The notes: a model not told the origin generated them from the sequence alone. A stretch of 64,000 nt of DNA from Deltaproteobacteria bacterium (GCA_021802775.1 JAJZRJ010000009.1:1-64000); one strand, 5' to 3'. Positions 1 to 7,015 are shown, numbered from the stretch's first letter. Made by a program: numbers and translations.

Positions 1-1563
1 CGGGACATCCTGCGCCGCTACAAGAAGAAACACGATTCCTTCGACCAGTTCAGCGATTCCGTGGCCGTGCAGTTGAACGACACCCATCCCAGCATCGCCA
101 TTCCCGAACTGATGCGGCTGCTCATCGACGTCGAAGGGATAGCGTGGGAAAAGGCCTGGGACATCTGCGTCAACACCTTCGGCTACACCAACCACACCCT
201 GATGCCCGAGGCCCTGGAGACCTGGCCGGTGGAACTCATGGGCCGCATGCTGCCGCGCCACCTTGAGATCATCTACGAGATCAACCACCATTTCCTGCAG
301 GAGGTGGCGGCGCGCTTTCCCGACGATACCGACAAGCTGCGCGAGCTTTCCCTCATCGAAGAAGGGCCGGTCAAAAGGGTGCGCATGGCGCATCTGGCCA
401 TTGTCGGCAGCCATTCGGTCAACGGCGTGGCCGCGCTGCATTCCCACCTGATGCGGACCAGGATCTTCCGGCATTTTTACCAGCTCTATCCCGACCGCTT
501 CAACAACAAGACCAACGGCATCACCCAGCGTCGCTGGCTGCTCAAGTGCAATCCCGCATTGTCCGGCCTTATTACCGAAACCATCGGCGGGAATTGGGTG
601 ACGAATCTGGAGACCTTGCGCCAGCTGGAACGGCACGCTGCCAACAAAAAATTCCAGCAGCAGTGGCAGGCGGTGAAACTCGCCAACAAAAAACGCCTTG
701 CCCATCACATCGGCGAGGCATGCGGGGTGGAGGTCGATCCGGCCAGTCTCTTCGATGTCCAGATCAAGCGCATCCACGAGTACAAGCGGCAGCTCCTGAA
801 CATCCTCCACGTCATCATCCTCTACCACCGCATCATCCACGGCCGGGATCAGGCTTCGCCGCCGCGCACCGTGATCTTTGCCGGCAAGGCGGCGCCGTCC
901 TATGCCCGCGCCAAGCTGATCATCAAGCTCATCACCTCGGTCGCCGAGGTGGTGAACAGCGACCCGCTCACCGGCAACCGGCTGCGGGTGGTCTTTATCC
1001 CCAATTACGGCGTTTCGCTGGCGGAGAAGATCATTCCGGCCGCCGATCTCTCCGAGCAGATCTCCACCGCCGGCACCGAGGCCTCGGGCACCGGCAACAT
1101 GAAGCTGGCCTTGAACGGGGCGCTCACCATCGGGACGCTGGATGGCGCCAATATCGAGATCCGCGAGGAGGTGGGCGCGGAGAACATCTTCATCTTCGGC
1201 CTGACCGCCGACGAGGTGGCCAGCGAGCGGCAGCGGCCGACCCGGACGTCCGAGCAGATCTATCGCAACAGCCAGGAGGTGCGCGCCGCAGTGGACAGCA
1301 TCCGAAACGGCGCCTTCAGCCAGGGCGACACCTATCTCTTCGCCCCGATCATCGAGGCGCTGCTCAACCCGCGCGATCCCTATCTGCTGCTGCTCGATCT
1401 GGAGGATTACTGCCGCTGTCAGCAGGAGGTGGGGCAGCTCTATCTCGACCGCCAGGCGTGGACCAGGCGGTCGATTCTGAATGTGGCCCGCATGGGCAAG
1501 TTCTCCACCGACCGCACCATTCGGGAGTATGCCGGGGACATCTGGGGCGTGCGGCTCGATTGA
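1..1563 (+). CDS. glgP: Glycogen/alpha-glucan phosphorylase, 3' part
   Basis: Releases glucose 1-phosphate from the non-reducing ends of glycogen with pyridoxal phosphate as cofactor, in the cytoplasm. The reading frame is already open at base 1, so the 5' part (roughly 300 residues) lies outside; 520 residues are visible. Seen: the family block VQLNDTHPSIAIPELMR, the NKTNGITQRRWL block, QIKRIHEYKRQLLN, and near the end EASGTGNMKLALNGALTIG, whose lysine is the PLP-anchoring residue in this family. It ends 51 bases before a flavodoxin-like gene with its own strong ribosome binding site. Family assignment is certain; the substrate could be glycogen or another alpha-glucan. Confidence 0.97.
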   Translation, partial: RDILRRYKKKHDSFDQFSDSVAVQLNDTHPSIAIPELMRLLIDVEGIAWEKAWDICVNTFGYTNHTLMPEALETWPVELMGRMLPRHLEIIYEINHHFLQEVAARFPDDTDKLRELSLIEEGPVKRVRMAHLAIVGSHSVNGVAALHSHLMRTRIFRHFYQLYPDRFNNKTNGITQRRWLLKCNPALSGLITETIGGNWVTNLETLRQLERHAANKKFQQQWQAVKLANKKRLAHHIGEACGVEVDPASLFDVQIKRIHEYKRQLLNILHVIILYHRIIHGRDQASPPRTVIFAGKAAPSYARAKLIIKLITSVAEVVNSDPLTGNRLRVVFIPNYGVSLAEKIIPAADLSEQISTAGTEASGTGNMKLALNGALTIGTLDGANIEIREEVGAENIFIFGLTADEVASERQRPTRTSEQIYRNSQEVRAAVDSIRNGAFSQGDTYLFAPIIEALLNPRDPYLLLLDLEDYCRCQQEVGQLYLDRQAWTRRSILNVARMGKFSTDRTIREYAGDIWGVRLD

Positions 1564-1614
1564 AACCGGCTGCGCAGCCCATCAACACTATCGTTTTGCA
1601 AGGAGGTTCCGGGT

Positions 1615-2190
1615 ATGAAGGTGGTGGCATTTTCCGGCAGCGCCCGTAAGGGCGGCAATACCGCACAACTCTTGAATCTGGCCCTGGCGGAGCTGGCGGC
1701 GGCCGGGATTGAAACCGAGCTGGTCGAACTCGCCGGCCAGCCGGTCCACGGCTGTATCGCCTGCTATCAGTGTTTCAAGGAAAAGAACCGGCGCTGTGCC
1801 GTGGAGAAGGACATCATCAACGACTGCCTTGCCAGGATGGACGCCGCGGACGGCATTCTGCTCGGTTCCCCCACCTATTTCGCCGATGTCTCGGCCGGCA
1901 TGAAGGCGTTGATCGAGCGCTGCGGCATGGTCTCCCGCGCCAACGGCGATATGTTCAAGCGCAAGGTCGGGGCCGGGGTGGTGGCGGTGCGGCGGGCCGG
2001 CGCCTACCACGTCTTCAGTTCCCTCAACGCCTTTTTCCTCATCGGCCAGATGATCGTGGTGGGCTCTTCCTACTGGAACATCGGCATCGGCCGGGAGCCC
2101 GGCGAGGCAATGGGCGACGAGGAGGGAGTGAAGACCATGAAGGACTTGGGCCGGAACATGGCCTGGCTGCTGGAGAAGGTGCGCGGGTAA
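1615..2190 (+). CDS. Flavodoxin-fold NAD(P)H-dependent FMN reductase family protein
   Basis: A 191-residue flavodoxin-like fold protein of the NADPH-dependent FMN reductase / iron-sulfur flavoprotein superfamily. Seen: N-terminal strand and FMN-phosphate loop (FSGSARKGGNT, residues 5-15), a CIACYQC segment near residue 46 that could be redox active, and GSPTYFADVSAGMKALIERCG in the position of the isoalloxazine-contacting loop. AAGGAGG sits about 7 bases before the ATG. It probably moves electrons between NAD(P)H, FMN and an unknown acceptor; no partner is encoded next to it. Its last 33 codons recur in degenerate form at 2908-3006, after the toxin gene, so this gene was once partly duplicated. 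Confidence 0.88.
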   Translation: MKVVAFSGSARKGGNTAQLLNLALAELAAAGIETELVELAGQPVHGCIACYQCFKEKNRRCAVEKDIINDCLARMDAADGILLGSPTYFADVSAGMKALIERCGMVSRANGDMFKRKVGAGVVAVRRAGAYHVFSSLNAFFLIGQMIVVGSSYWNIGIGREPGEAMGDEEGVKTMKDLGRNMAWLLEKVRG

Positions 2191-2211
2191 GCAGCGGCAA
2201 ATCCGTTTTGC

Positions 2212-2240
2212 TTGCGAGGGGATTATGACCATGTTACTAT
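2212..2240 (+). promoter_or_regulatory. Putative sigma70 promoter of the Phd/PIN module
   Basis: TTGCGA (2212-2217) and TACTAT (2235-2240) are separated by exactly 17 bases. Each matches four of six consensus positions. The -10 box lies in the spacer and right arm of the palindrome 2222-2249, as expected for an autoregulated toxin-antitoxin promoter. Inference from sequence only. Confidence 0.5.
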
Positions 2241-2249
2241 GGTCATAAT
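2222..2249. promoter_or_regulatory. Perfect 11-bp palindrome, probable antitoxin operator
   Basis: ATTATGACCAT (2222-2232) and ATGGTCATAAT (2239-2249) form a perfect inverted repeat with a 6-base spacer. It ends 17 bases before the antitoxin ATG and overlaps the predicted -10 box. Phd/YefM antitoxins repress their own operon by binding such palindromes, so this is the likely binding site; binding itself is inferred. Confidence 0.65.
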
Positions 2250-2266
2250 TGGCAAGGAGGTGCCGT

Positions 2267-2500
2267 ATGCCGCAAATCGTCTCGAAATCCCAATTCAAAC
2301 CGCATTCGCTGGAGTATTTCCGCAAAATCGAGCAGACCGGTGAGGAGTTGATCATCACCGACCATGGCCGTCCGGTTCTTAAAGTGGTCCCCTTTGTGGA
2401 AGATCCGGAGGAATGCTTCCGGGGGCTGCGCAACACCGTTTTGAAATATGATGCCCCGCTGGAGCCGGTGGGGGCGGAAGAGTGGGAGGCGCTCAAGTGA
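2267..2500 (+). CDS. Phd/YefM-family antitoxin
   Basis: A 77-residue antitoxin that should neutralise the PIN toxin encoded next and repress the operon. The ATG at 2267 is chosen over the upstream TTG at 2249 because AAGGAGG (2254-2260) is correctly spaced and the upstream codons lie in the operator. The N-terminal half has the Phd pattern: SKSQFKPHSLEYFRKIE followed by LIITDHGRPVLKVVPF, typical of the DNA-binding beta-alpha fold. The acidic C-terminal part (EPVGAEEWEAL) would wrap the toxin. The stop codon overlaps the toxin start (GTGA), implying translational coupling. The family is clear although the protein is short. Confidence 0.85.
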   Translation: MPQIVSKSQFKPHSLEYFRKIEQTGEELIITDHGRPVLKVVPFVEDPEECFRGLRNTVLKYDAPLEPVGAEEWEALK

Positions 2501-2892
2501 TCGTGCTGGATACGCATGTCCTGCTCTGGTGGGTGAATGGCTCCACCGCCCTGAGCAAACCGGCGAAAAAGGCGATAGACGCCGCGGTCCGCTCAAAGTC
2601 GGTGCAGGTCTCCTGCATCAGTTCCTGGGAGATCGCCTTGCTGGTGGAACGGGGCCGCCTGCGGCTGGCCCTCGATGTGCGGGACTGGCTCCACCGTTGC
2701 GAGACCTTGCCGTTTCTCACCTTTGTGCCGGTGAGCAATGCCATTGCCGTCGAATCCGTCAGGCTGCCGGACTTCCCCCACGCCGATCCGGCCGACCGGA
2801 TCATCGCGGCCACCGCCTTGTCCCTCGGCGCGGCCCTGGTGACCAAGGACGACAAGCTGCGTGGTTATCCCCATCTGAAAACGGTTTGGTGA
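2497..2892 (+). CDS. PIN-domain ribonuclease toxin (VapC family)
   Basis: A 131-residue PIN-domain toxin, presumed to be a magnesium-dependent endoribonuclease. The GTG at 2497 overlaps the antitoxin stop; an in-frame GTG at 2482 lies inside the antitoxin gene and is less likely. The four acidic PIN positions are visible: Asp5 in VLDTHVLLWW, Glu45 in SSWEIALL, Asp100 in DPADRIIAATAL, and Asp118/119 in VTKDDKL, so the toxin looks intact. The DTHxLLWW signature is that of the subgroup paired with Phd-type rather than AbrB-type antitoxins. Sequence homologous to the 3' end of the upstream reductase gene begins about 15 bases after its stop. Confidence 0.9.
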   Translation: MIVLDTHVLLWWVNGSTALSKPAKKAIDAAVRSKSVQVSCISSWEIALLVERGRLRLALDVRDWLHRCETLPFLTFVPVSNAIAVESVRLPDFPHADPADRIIAATALSLGAALVTKDDKLRGYPHLKTVW

Positions 2893-2907
2893 GTATGAGG
2901 GCCGCCA

Positions 2908-3006
2908 GGACGGAAACCGGGCGAGGTGGCAAACGACGAGGAAGGAACGAAGACCATGCGGGACCTGGGCTGGAACATGGCCTGGCTGCGCAAGAAGGTG
3001 CGCTGA
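2908..3006 (+). pseudogene. Degenerate 3' fragment of the flavodoxin-like gene
   Basis: Translation of this stretch, in the same frame as the toxin but after its stop, gives a 32-residue peptide matching the last 33 residues of the reductase at 2089-2190. About 23 of 32 positions are identical, including DEEG, KTM, DLG and NMAWL, and it ends in a stop at the equivalent place. There is no start codon or body of the gene: an in-frame TGA lies at 2896-2898 and the toxin gene precedes it. It is therefore a relic of a second reductase copy, with the toxin-antitoxin module sitting where its body would have been. Confidence 0.8.
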
Positions 3007-3312
3007 GGCAGCGTGCAACCGGGAACCACAAAAGAAGGTAGCGCGTTACGGGCCGGGTTTTGCGTGATCCGCGAGGGGGGCAGGCAGTATTTCCTTACCG
3101 GACAGCCTGTGGTAGAAGAAAGGGGTGCCTGCGACGGTAGCGACGGCAGGCAACAGATCAGCAAGAAGCCGGACCGCGGAAAAATGCCCGCCAGCCATCC
3201 GGGGATTTTTGAAAACAGAGTTTTTCTACAGACTTGTTTGGCTCAAAAAAATGTTAACACAAGTGCAACTATATATTAGTTGCAAAGTCCACTTCCACTA
3301 TGGTAGGATTTA
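3007..3312. other. Gene-free stretch before hicA
   Basis: About 300 bases with no convincing gene; the short open frames here lack a ribosome binding site and resemble nothing known. Composition shifts from GC-rich to AT-rich around 3200. The only structure noted is the inverted repeat at 3264-3284, upstream of hicA. The hicA promoter should lie here, but no well-spaced -35/-10 pair stands out. Confidence 0.6.
3264..3284. promoter_or_regulatory. Inverted repeat upstream of hicA, possible operator
   Basis: TGCAACT (3264-3270) and AGTTGCA (3278-3284) form a perfect 7-bp inverted repeat around a 7-base AT-only spacer containing TATATT, which could be a -10 element. It lies 28 bases before the hicA start. 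HicB antitoxins with a ribbon-helix-helix C-terminus bind palindromes of this kind. Functional role is inferred. Confidence 0.45.
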
Positions 3313-3567
3313 ATGTCTAAAAAAGAAAAACTCTTGGCCAGGCTGTGTGCCAGCCCATCACCCAAAGATTTCCCTTGGCATTCTCTTGTCACGCTCATGG
3401 GTTACTACGGGTTTGAAAGCACATGCGACGGTGGATCGCACTATATGTTTGAGCATTCGAGTGGTTTTCGTTTTGGCATGTCAAAAACTCACCCGTCTGG
3501 GGTTTTGAAATCTTATCAGGTACGCGATGCAAAGAACGCACTTAAACATATAGGGGTAATATTATGA
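3313..3567 (+). CDS. hicA: HicA-family mRNA interferase toxin
   Basis: An 84-residue protein of the HicA toxin family, which cleaves mRNA independently of translation. The dsRBD-like fold signature is visible: KDFPWHSLVTLMGYYGF followed by DGGSHYMFEH, where His43 in GSHY is the catalytic residue of the family. The C-terminus (HPSGVLKSYQVRDAKNALKHIG) matches the usual final helix. Its stop overlaps the start of hicB as ATGA, so the two are translationally coupled. Base composition is clearly more AT-rich than the flanking core genes, suggesting horizontal acquisition. Slightly longer than the minimal ~60-residue HicA. Confidence 0.88.
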   Translation: MSKKEKLLARLCASPSPKDFPWHSLVTLMGYYGFESTCDGGSHYMFEHSSGFRFGMSKTHPSGVLKSYQVRDAKNALKHIGVIL

Positions 3568-4022
3568 ACAAGCTTACCTACAAAGGCTACACCGGCACTA
3601 TTGAGGCAAGCATTGAGGATAGTTGTTTGCATGGACAAATCCTCTTCATTGAAGACATCGTTACCTATGAGGGCGAGACTGTCGAGGAAATCAAAACATC
3701 CTTCAAGCAAGCCGTTGACCGTTATCTTGCATATTGTAAAGAAACTGGGAATCCTGCCAACAAGCCATATAGCGGCACTTTCAACGTAAGGGTTGGGCAA
3801 GAACTCCACAGAAAAGCCGCAGAAATCGCTTGTCATCAAGGTGTTACCTTGAATGACTTCGTTGCTCAATCTATCAAAAGTGCTATAGTGCAAAATAGTG
3901 TTATAAGGTTAGAACATACTCATCATCATAATATTACTATATCAGATAGGCAATCATCAACAACCTTTGTTGCTACTACTGACAAACCGCTTGCTTGGGA
4001 GAAAGTCAATGCAATCCAATGA
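3564..4022 (+). CDS. hicB: HicB-family antitoxin with DNA-binding C-terminus
   Basis: A 152-residue HicB-type antitoxin. Residues 1-70 show the partially degraded RNase H-like fold typical of HicB (YKGYTGTIEAS, then GQILFIEDIVTYEGETVEE and FKQAVDRYLAYCKETG). Residues 75-112 (FNVRVGQELHRKAAEIACHQG, then TLNDFVAQSIKSAI) fit a ribbon-helix-helix DNA-binding segment. About 35 further residues, including HTHHH, extend beyond the usual end. It should bind HicA and repress the operon. The final 14 bases overlap the third gene of the operon. AT-rich like hicA. Confidence 0.87.
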   Translation: MNKLTYKGYTGTIEASIEDSCLHGQILFIEDIVTYEGETVEEIKTSFKQAVDRYLAYCKETGNPANKPYSGTFNVRVGQELHRKAAEIACHQGVTLNDFVAQSIKSAIVQNSVIRLEHTHHHNITISDRQSSTTFVATTDKPLAWEKVNAIQ

Positions 4023-4305
4023 GAACAATCCAAGCATGACAGCTGAGTTTTCGCTTATCGAACTTACTGAGATACTCGTTAAGCATAAAAATATTCATGA
4101 AGGGCTTTACAACTTATCTTTAGAGTTTCAGTTCGCCATTGGAGCTGTAGGGCCTACTCCTGAGTTAATATGTCCAGGAGCAATGATAGGCGTTTCGCGC
4201 TTCGGGTTGTCAAAAACAGAAAAAGAAAAAACGAATATCCATACAGTTGACGCGGCCAAGGTTAATCCAGCCCCTAAAAAGAGGGCGAGAAAAAGTAAAG
4301 AATGA
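4009..4305 (+). CDS. Third protein of the hic operon, function unknown
   Basis: A 98-residue protein not assignable to a characterised family. It starts inside the 3' end of hicB (14-base overlap) and is preceded by GGGAGAAAG about 4 bases before the ATG, a plausible ribosome binding site, so expression with hicAB is likely. Seen: a polar N-terminus, an amphipathic segment (LIELTEILVKHKNIHEGLYN), a compact central block rich in glycine and proline (FAIGAVGPTPELICPGAMIG) and a lysine/arginine-rich tail (PAPKKRARKSKE) that could contact nucleic acid. No signal peptide or membrane segment. It could be an accessory regulator or adaptor of the HicAB pair; that is inference from position. Confidence 0.7.
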   Translation: MQSNENNPSMTAEFSLIELTEILVKHKNIHEGLYNLSLEFQFAIGAVGPTPELICPGAMIGVSRFGLSKTEKEKTNIHTVDAAKVNPAPKKRARKSKE

Positions 4306-4354
4306 ACTTGCGAGCCAGCCAAACAGCCGCTACACCTTGACTCAAGTGGTTTCG

Positions 4355-4385
4355 GGCTAACAGCCTGTAGCCTCTTTTGTTTTTT
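4355..4385 (+). terminator. Weak rho-independent terminator candidate after the hic operon
   Basis: GGCTA (4355-4359) can pair with TAGCC (4368-4372), 8-base loop, followed by a T-rich run TCTTTTGTTTTTT. The stem is short, so termination efficiency is doubtful. Confidence 0.4.
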
Positions 4386-4472
4386 GCTCAACGAAACACA
4401 AAAAAACCACCCAACAAAGCGCTCAACCTGACCGCGAGAACATCTGCGGCGCTGCGCGGCAAGCTCAAGGTC

Positions 4473-4514
4473 ATCATGGGGTCAAATCATGGGGTCAGTC
4501 AAATCATGGGGTCA
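4473..4514 (+). repeat. Three direct copies of ATCATGGGGTCA
   Basis: ATCATGGGGTCA occurs at 4473-4484, 4487-4498 and 4503-4514, separated by 2 and 4 bases. Similar GGGGTCA-containing tails occur around REP-associated tyrosine transposase and other small mobile elements in many proteobacteria. No transposase gene remains here, so the origin is inferred. Confidence 0.7.
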
Positions 4515-4711
4515 GGCTTCCAAGTTGACAAGTTGAACAAAAATTAGGGGGGGGTGTCGATTCAGAGAGTGCTTTCGGTTGACACTGCCGAGTAAATATT
4601 GTCCCTCTTGTTCACTCCCATCATCGTCCGTCAGTTGCTGAACAAACATGGAAGAGACCGCTGTTCGAACAGGTCTCCCGTTGCAATTCGCGGAATTTTC
4701 GTGCCGGTAGC

Positions 4712-5479
4712 CTATCCTGCCAGCGGCAGGCTGGCCAGGAAGTGGGGCCAGGAGTTGATTTCCCGCTGGAGCAGGTGATGGTCGTAGCGACGCAGCAGGG
4801 TGAGCGACTCGCGGACGGCGTCCGGCGAGAAATGCAGACGGTCAAGCTTGTTGCCTGCCATGTGCTGGGCAGCATGGAGAAGCCGCGCCGTTTCCAGGGA
4901 GACCGGCACTTGGCCATGTTCGGTTTCGCGGTTGCATGCCTTGCAGATGAGCCCGCTTCTGCTGGTGCTGAAATGGTAGGGCCGCTGGGCCGGGGTGAGA
5001 TGGCCGCAACGCAGGCAGCCGGAGAGATCGGGTTTGTAGCCGAGGAGGTCGAGCATCCGGATCTCGAAGAGGATCACGGTGGCAAAGGCTGGCTGTCCCT
5101 GTTCGAGATTGGTGAGAGCCCAGCGCAGCAGGGCGAAGAGATCGGGATCGGCATCGTGCTCTCTGGTCCATTGGAGCATCTGTTCACAGAGCAGGGTGGC
5201 GGCGGTGTAACGGTGGTAGTTGCTGCGCAGGGTGGGAAAGGCGCTGACCAGTTCGGCCTGGTCGATCCGCATCAGTGAGCTGGTGCGGCTTTCCTCGTAG
5301 GAGAGGTCGAGGAGCGAAAAGGGTTCCAGCTTGTTGACGAACCGCTTTTTGCTCCGCTTGGCGCCCTTGGCGATACCGGAGAGTTTGCCCAGGTTCTCGC
5401 TGTAACAGGTGACGATCTTATCGGCATCGCCGTGGTCCATGACCTGGAGGACCACGGCGAGCGTTTGCTGGAGAGACAT
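4712..5479 (-). CDS. recO: DNA repair protein RecO
   Basis: Recombination mediator that, with RecR and RecF, loads RecA onto SSB-coated single-stranded DNA and anneals strands in the RecFOR gap-repair pathway. 255 residues, near the usual length. Seen: the N-terminal OB-fold block (residues 1-80, including YSENLGKLSGIAKGAKRSKKRF), a helical middle part with LLCEQMLQW, and a four-cysteine zinc motif at C155, C158, C179 and C182. It begins immediately after the stop of the rodZ-like gene (no gap), so it is the last gene of the long minus-strand run. Identification is firm. Confidence 0.95.
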   Translation of the reverse strand: MSLQQTLAVVLQVMDHGDADKIVTCYSENLGKLSGIAKGAKRSKKRFVNKLEPFSLLDLSYEESRTSSLMRIDQAELVSAFPTLRSNYHRYTAATLLCEQMLQWTREHDADPDLFALLRWALTNLEQGQPAFATVILFEIRMLDLLGYKPDLSGCLRCGHLTPAQRPYHFSTSRSGLICKACNRETEHGQVPVSLETARLLHAAQHMAGNKLDRLHFSPDAVRESLTLLRRYDHHLLQREINSWPHFLASLPLAG

Positions 5480-6979
5480 TTAACGCTGGTCAAGCTGCGG
5501 CTGGATGGTTATCCGGGTGGTATTGCCGGGCTTGCCCAGCGGCGGCAGTTTGGTGTTGTTCAAGGTCAGATCGACCCCGCCGGCATTGCCGATGAAGAGT
5601 TGGATCTTGTTGTTGGCCTGCCATGCCGATTTTTCGCCGGCGCGGAAGTATTGCGGCTTGGGTTTCGCGCCGTCCACCTGAATGCGAACCCAGGTATCCT
5701 CGCGGAAGGTGGCCTCCAGGGCATAAGGCGGTTGCATCGGTTTGATGGCGGCGATCAGTTTTTCCGCCTTGCTCGGTTCCTTGGCCGGCTTTTCGGCCAC
5801 GGCGGTTGGTGCCGGTGCGGCTGTTTTTTCCTTTTTGATGGGGCCTGCCGGCGCCAGTTCCTTCAGCGGCGCCTTGACGGTTGCGGTGGTGGCCGGCGCC
5901 GGCGCGATTGCTGCCGGTGGGGCGGCTGGGGCAATCTTGGCCGGGGTTGCCGTCGCGGCAGGTGCGGGCGCGGGCGGCGGAACCGGGGTTTTGGTCGGCG
6001 TGGGGACCTTTGCCTGGAGGCTCTGGCTGGCCGCCGGGGCGGCGACCTTCGTGGGCGCGGCTGTTACTGGGGGAGTGGCAGCCGGAAGCGCAGGTTTCGA
6101 CTGCATAGCCGTCTTGGCTGGCGCGGGTTGGGTCTGCGGGAGCAAGGCTGCCGGCGCCTGAGTGGCTTGCGGAGCCAACCTCTGTCCCGGGGCAGAGGCC
6201 GGGGGCGCAAGCGGTGCGGGCGGTGGTGTCGCCGGGATAGCGGGCCTGGGTAAGGCAGACGGCGCCACCTTGGCGGTTTTCGTCGGAACAGCCGGGAGGG
6301 CTGGTTGTGTGGCGGCGGGTGCGGCCGGCAAAGCCTGTGCAGCCGGTGGTGCCGGCGGGGGCTGAACCGAGGTCGGCACCGGGGCCGGAGGAGCTGCGGG
6401 TATGGTCGCGGCCGGTGCAACATCCTGTGAGGCGGTTGCAGTTTTTTCAGCCGGCGGCAGCGTTTCCGGCAGGGCCAGTCGGGGCGGCAACCGCGGTTCG
6501 GCTATCTGGGCCGGCGCTGGCGGTTCCGGTGGCGGAGCAGTGATCTTGTAGCCCAGATAGAGAATCAGGGAAACGAGAATCACCACCGCAGCGGTGAAGA
6601 GATGGCGTTCGGCGTGGAAACTCGGGGCCTCGGCCATGGTCTCGCCAGCCAGCACCTCCTGGGCATTGACCTTTTCGTTGGGAATGGCCGTCTTTTCCCC
6701 CCGTCGCTGCAGATAGAGGCGCAGCATCGCGTCCGGATCGAGCCCCAGATACTGGGCGTAAATCTTGATGAAGCCGCGGGTGAAGACCTCGGCCGGCAGT
6801 TCGTCGCGGACATCCTCTTCCAGCGCCTTCAGGGTCGTGGCATGGATGCGGGTGTCCTTGGCTGCCACCTCAAGGGCCACCCTCTTGTCCTGCCGGGCGC
6901 GGCGCAGAAGGCTACCGAGGGTTTCGGTTTGTTCGGGGACGGGGCGTGCCTTTTCAGGGCTCTCCGGTTCTGTGGTCAT
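5480..6979 (-). CDS. rodZ: RodZ-like membrane protein: HTH, TM, long Ala/Pro linker, DUF4115
   Basis: A 499-residue RodZ-type protein; RodZ links MreB to the membrane and helps rod-shape maintenance. Residues 20-92 form the RodZ helix-turn-helix domain (LGSLLRRARQDKRVALEVAAKD...), residues 127-145 a single transmembrane helix (LFTAAVVILVSLILYLGYK), residues ~149-400 an extreme alanine/proline-rich periplasmic linker, and residues ~410-499 the beta-rich DUF4115 domain (DTWVRIQVDGAKPKPQYFRAGE). Orientation would place the HTH in the cytoplasm. Linker length is far above that of E. coli RodZ. It lies between surA and recO; no mre genes are in this window. Confidence 0.9.
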   Translation of the reverse strand: MTTEPESPEKARPVPEQTETLGSLLRRARQDKRVALEVAAKDTRIHATTLKALEEDVRDELPAEVFTRGFIKIYAQYLGLDPDAMLRLYLQRRGEKTAIPNEKVNAQEVLAGETMAEAPSFHAERHLFTAAVVILVSLILYLGYKITAPPPEPPAPAQIAEPRLPPRLALPETLPPAEKTATASQDVAPAATIPAAPPAPVPTSVQPPPAPPAAQALPAAPAATQPALPAVPTKTAKVAPSALPRPAIPATPPPAPLAPPASAPGQRLAPQATQAPAALLPQTQPAPAKTAMQSKPALPAATPPVTAAPTKVAAPAASQSLQAKVPTPTKTPVPPPAPAPAATATPAKIAPAAPPAAIAPAPATTATVKAPLKELAPAGPIKKEKTAAPAPTAVAEKPAKEPSKAEKLIAAIKPMQPPYALEATFREDTWVRIQVDGAKPKPQYFRAGEKSAWQANNKIQLFIGNAGGVDLTLNNTKLPPLGKPGNTTRITIQPQLDQR

Positions 6980-7015
6980 GTGGCGGATGGTCGCGGTTTG
7001 AGTTGGAAAGCGGAA

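Larger units (their letters stand above)
4306..4711. other. Gene-free stretch between the hic operon and recO
   Basis: About 400 bases without a convincing gene. It contains a weak terminator-like hairpin after the hic operon (4355-4385), three copies of a 12-base direct repeat (4473-4514), a poly-G run near 4548-4555, and an imperfect hairpin (4654-4677) just beyond the recO stop that may serve as the minus-strand operon terminator. Composition returns from AT-rich to GC-rich towards recO. Confidence 0.6.

Noticed and set aside
3013-3279. 88-codon open frame before hicA
   Set aside because: No ribosome binding site, no similarity, and it crosses a compositional boundary; treated as non-coding.
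4540-4560. Poly-G run as a phase-variation tract
   Set aside because: It is not inside or just before a gene (recO reads the other way and ends at 4712), so slippage would have no obvious effect.
5742-6161. Gly/Ala-rich membrane-like open frame opposite the RodZ linker
   Set aside because: Artefact of reading the Ala/Pro codon repeats of the linker in the other direction.
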